Source: JAEUNJ01 sp052035955
GTDB lineage: Bacteria; Pseudomonadota; Gammaproteobacteria; Burkholderiales; Rhodocyclaceae
Direction: 5' to 3'
Length of the DNA: 13,590 nt
Assembly (NCBI GenBank): GCA_052035955.1
Contig: JBPOHD010000108.1
Coordinates: forward strand, 1 to 13,590
Shown: positions 13,141 to 13,590 of the stretch, in pieces
Position numbering within the stretch: the stretch's first letter is position 1
How the letters are laid out: each line of letters opens with the position of its first letter
Made by a program: the position numbers and the translations under genes
Notes under the pieces: generated by a model
Databases searched by the model: none
Seen by the model: only the letters and a program-made list of their open reading frames with translations
Told to the model about the DNA's origin: nothing

Positions 13141-13590
13141 GCCCATTGCGGCACCCAGAAGTCGGCGCCGAAATTGCCCTGCGCCGTCAGCGAGTCGTTC
13201 CAGAAATAGCGGCCGGTGTAGACGATGGGCGTGCGCCCGGTGGCCGCCCGCACGGCCGAAAGCCAGGTGCCGACCCGCTCGCCCAGGACCGCCGGGGAGA
13301 GGCCACCGGATTCCTCCACGTCGAGGATGGGCGGCAGGTCGCCATCGCCCAGGGACCCCACCGCCGCCAGGTAGGCGCGGGCCTGGGCGGCCGGGTCCTG
13401 CCAGGGCACGAAGTAGGCATAGGCGCCGCGCACCAGGCCGGCGCCCCCCATGCCGGACCAGTTGGCGGCGAAGGTGGGATCCACGTAGCCCGCCCCGTAG
13501 ATCGCCCGGGCGATGCCGAAGCCGTAGCCCGCCCCGGCCACCGCCGACCAATCGATCGCGCCGCTGTAGAAGGACACGTCGACGCCCGGG
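12918..13590 (-). pseudogene. GH25 lysozyme-like gene, 3' end replaced by REP array, 5' end outside window
   Basis: A glycoside hydrolase family 25 (peptidoglycan muramidase) domain. The visible frame begins PGVDVSFYSGAIDWSAV at the right edge, so the true start is beyond 13590; the GTG at 13577 encodes the internal Val of DVS. Family landmarks are the early catalytic-region Asp (GVDVS), LVRGAYAYFVPW, the DxE pair in LPPILDVEE, and RTPIVYTGRYFWNDS through FWVPQW. Homology stops there. Normal GH25 proteins continue about 40 residues with the last strand and a C-terminal Asp/Asn motif. Here the frame enters the REP array at about 13140 and reads through roughly 70 Arg/Ala/Pro-rich residues to a TGA at 12918. 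It is most likely a decayed gene, though a folded, truncated product cannot be excluded. Confidence 0.8.

Noticed and set aside
11239..13551. A minus-strand frame joining the TonB gene to REP and lysozyme sequence
   Set aside because: It reads antisense through the ankyrin gene and through REP units out of frame. Only its C-terminal 180 residues (TonB) are real.
13575..13577. GTG as the start of the lysozyme gene
   Set aside because: The upstream in-frame codons read Pro-Gly-Val-Asp, and with this Val they form the family's GVDVS motif. The gene therefore continues past the window edge.

Overview
The window is very GC-rich, densely coded DNA of a Gram-negative proteobacterium. It has a TonB transducer, a TonB-dependent outer-membrane receptor and periplasmic proteins with signal peptides. 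A tungsten-type aldehyde oxidoreductase lies beside a benzoate-CoA-ligase-type enzyme, an FNR/ANR-like box precedes them, and GTAG-type REP elements are present. Together these fit an anaerobically capable betaproteobacterium, perhaps Rhodocyclales (Thauera/Azoarcus/Azospira-like). That placement is inference; no rRNA, tRNA or other taxonomic marker is present.

Left region (1-3934, minus strand): an aldehyde:ferredoxin oxidoreductase-family gene whose product carries a fused C-terminal MoaD/ThiS-like domain ending in Gly-Gly. It is followed 91 bp later by an aryl-CoA ligase that runs off the left edge. The likely chemistry is aldehyde to carboxylate to CoA thioester. The promoter region has a near-perfect FNR/ANR box placed 41.5 bp from the start point inferred from the -10 element, so induction under oxygen limitation is predicted.

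Centre (4059-11194): a signalling module. A NarL/LuxR-type response regulator (+) faces tail-to-tail a minus-strand operon. The operon runs Sel1-repeat periplasmic protein, one-pass membrane protein with an Asp-Gly-Ala-Thr repeat, TonB-dependent receptor, ABC-type periplasmic binding protein, hybrid histidine kinase. A 50-residue one-pass membrane protein is divergent from the regulator. An 18-bp site, GGACTARTACCNNNGTAT, occurs in the regulator/small-protein intergenic region and again upstream of the operon. At both places sigma70-like promoters lie at nearly the same distance from the site. The best reading is one regulon: ligand uptake or sensing at the outer membrane, a periplasmic binding protein, the kinase, then the regulator, which feeds back on all components. 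The ligand is unknown.

Right region (11239-13590): a TonB-type energy transducer (-) and an ankyrin-repeat exported protein (+) diverge with start codons only 9 bp apart. After the ankyrin gene comes a roughly 410-bp non-coding stretch with a purine-rich 9-bp-period repeat and a 127-bp tandem array of paired inverted REPs. The array runs directly into, and replaces, the 3' end of a GH25 lysozyme gene (-) whose 5' end is beyond the window.
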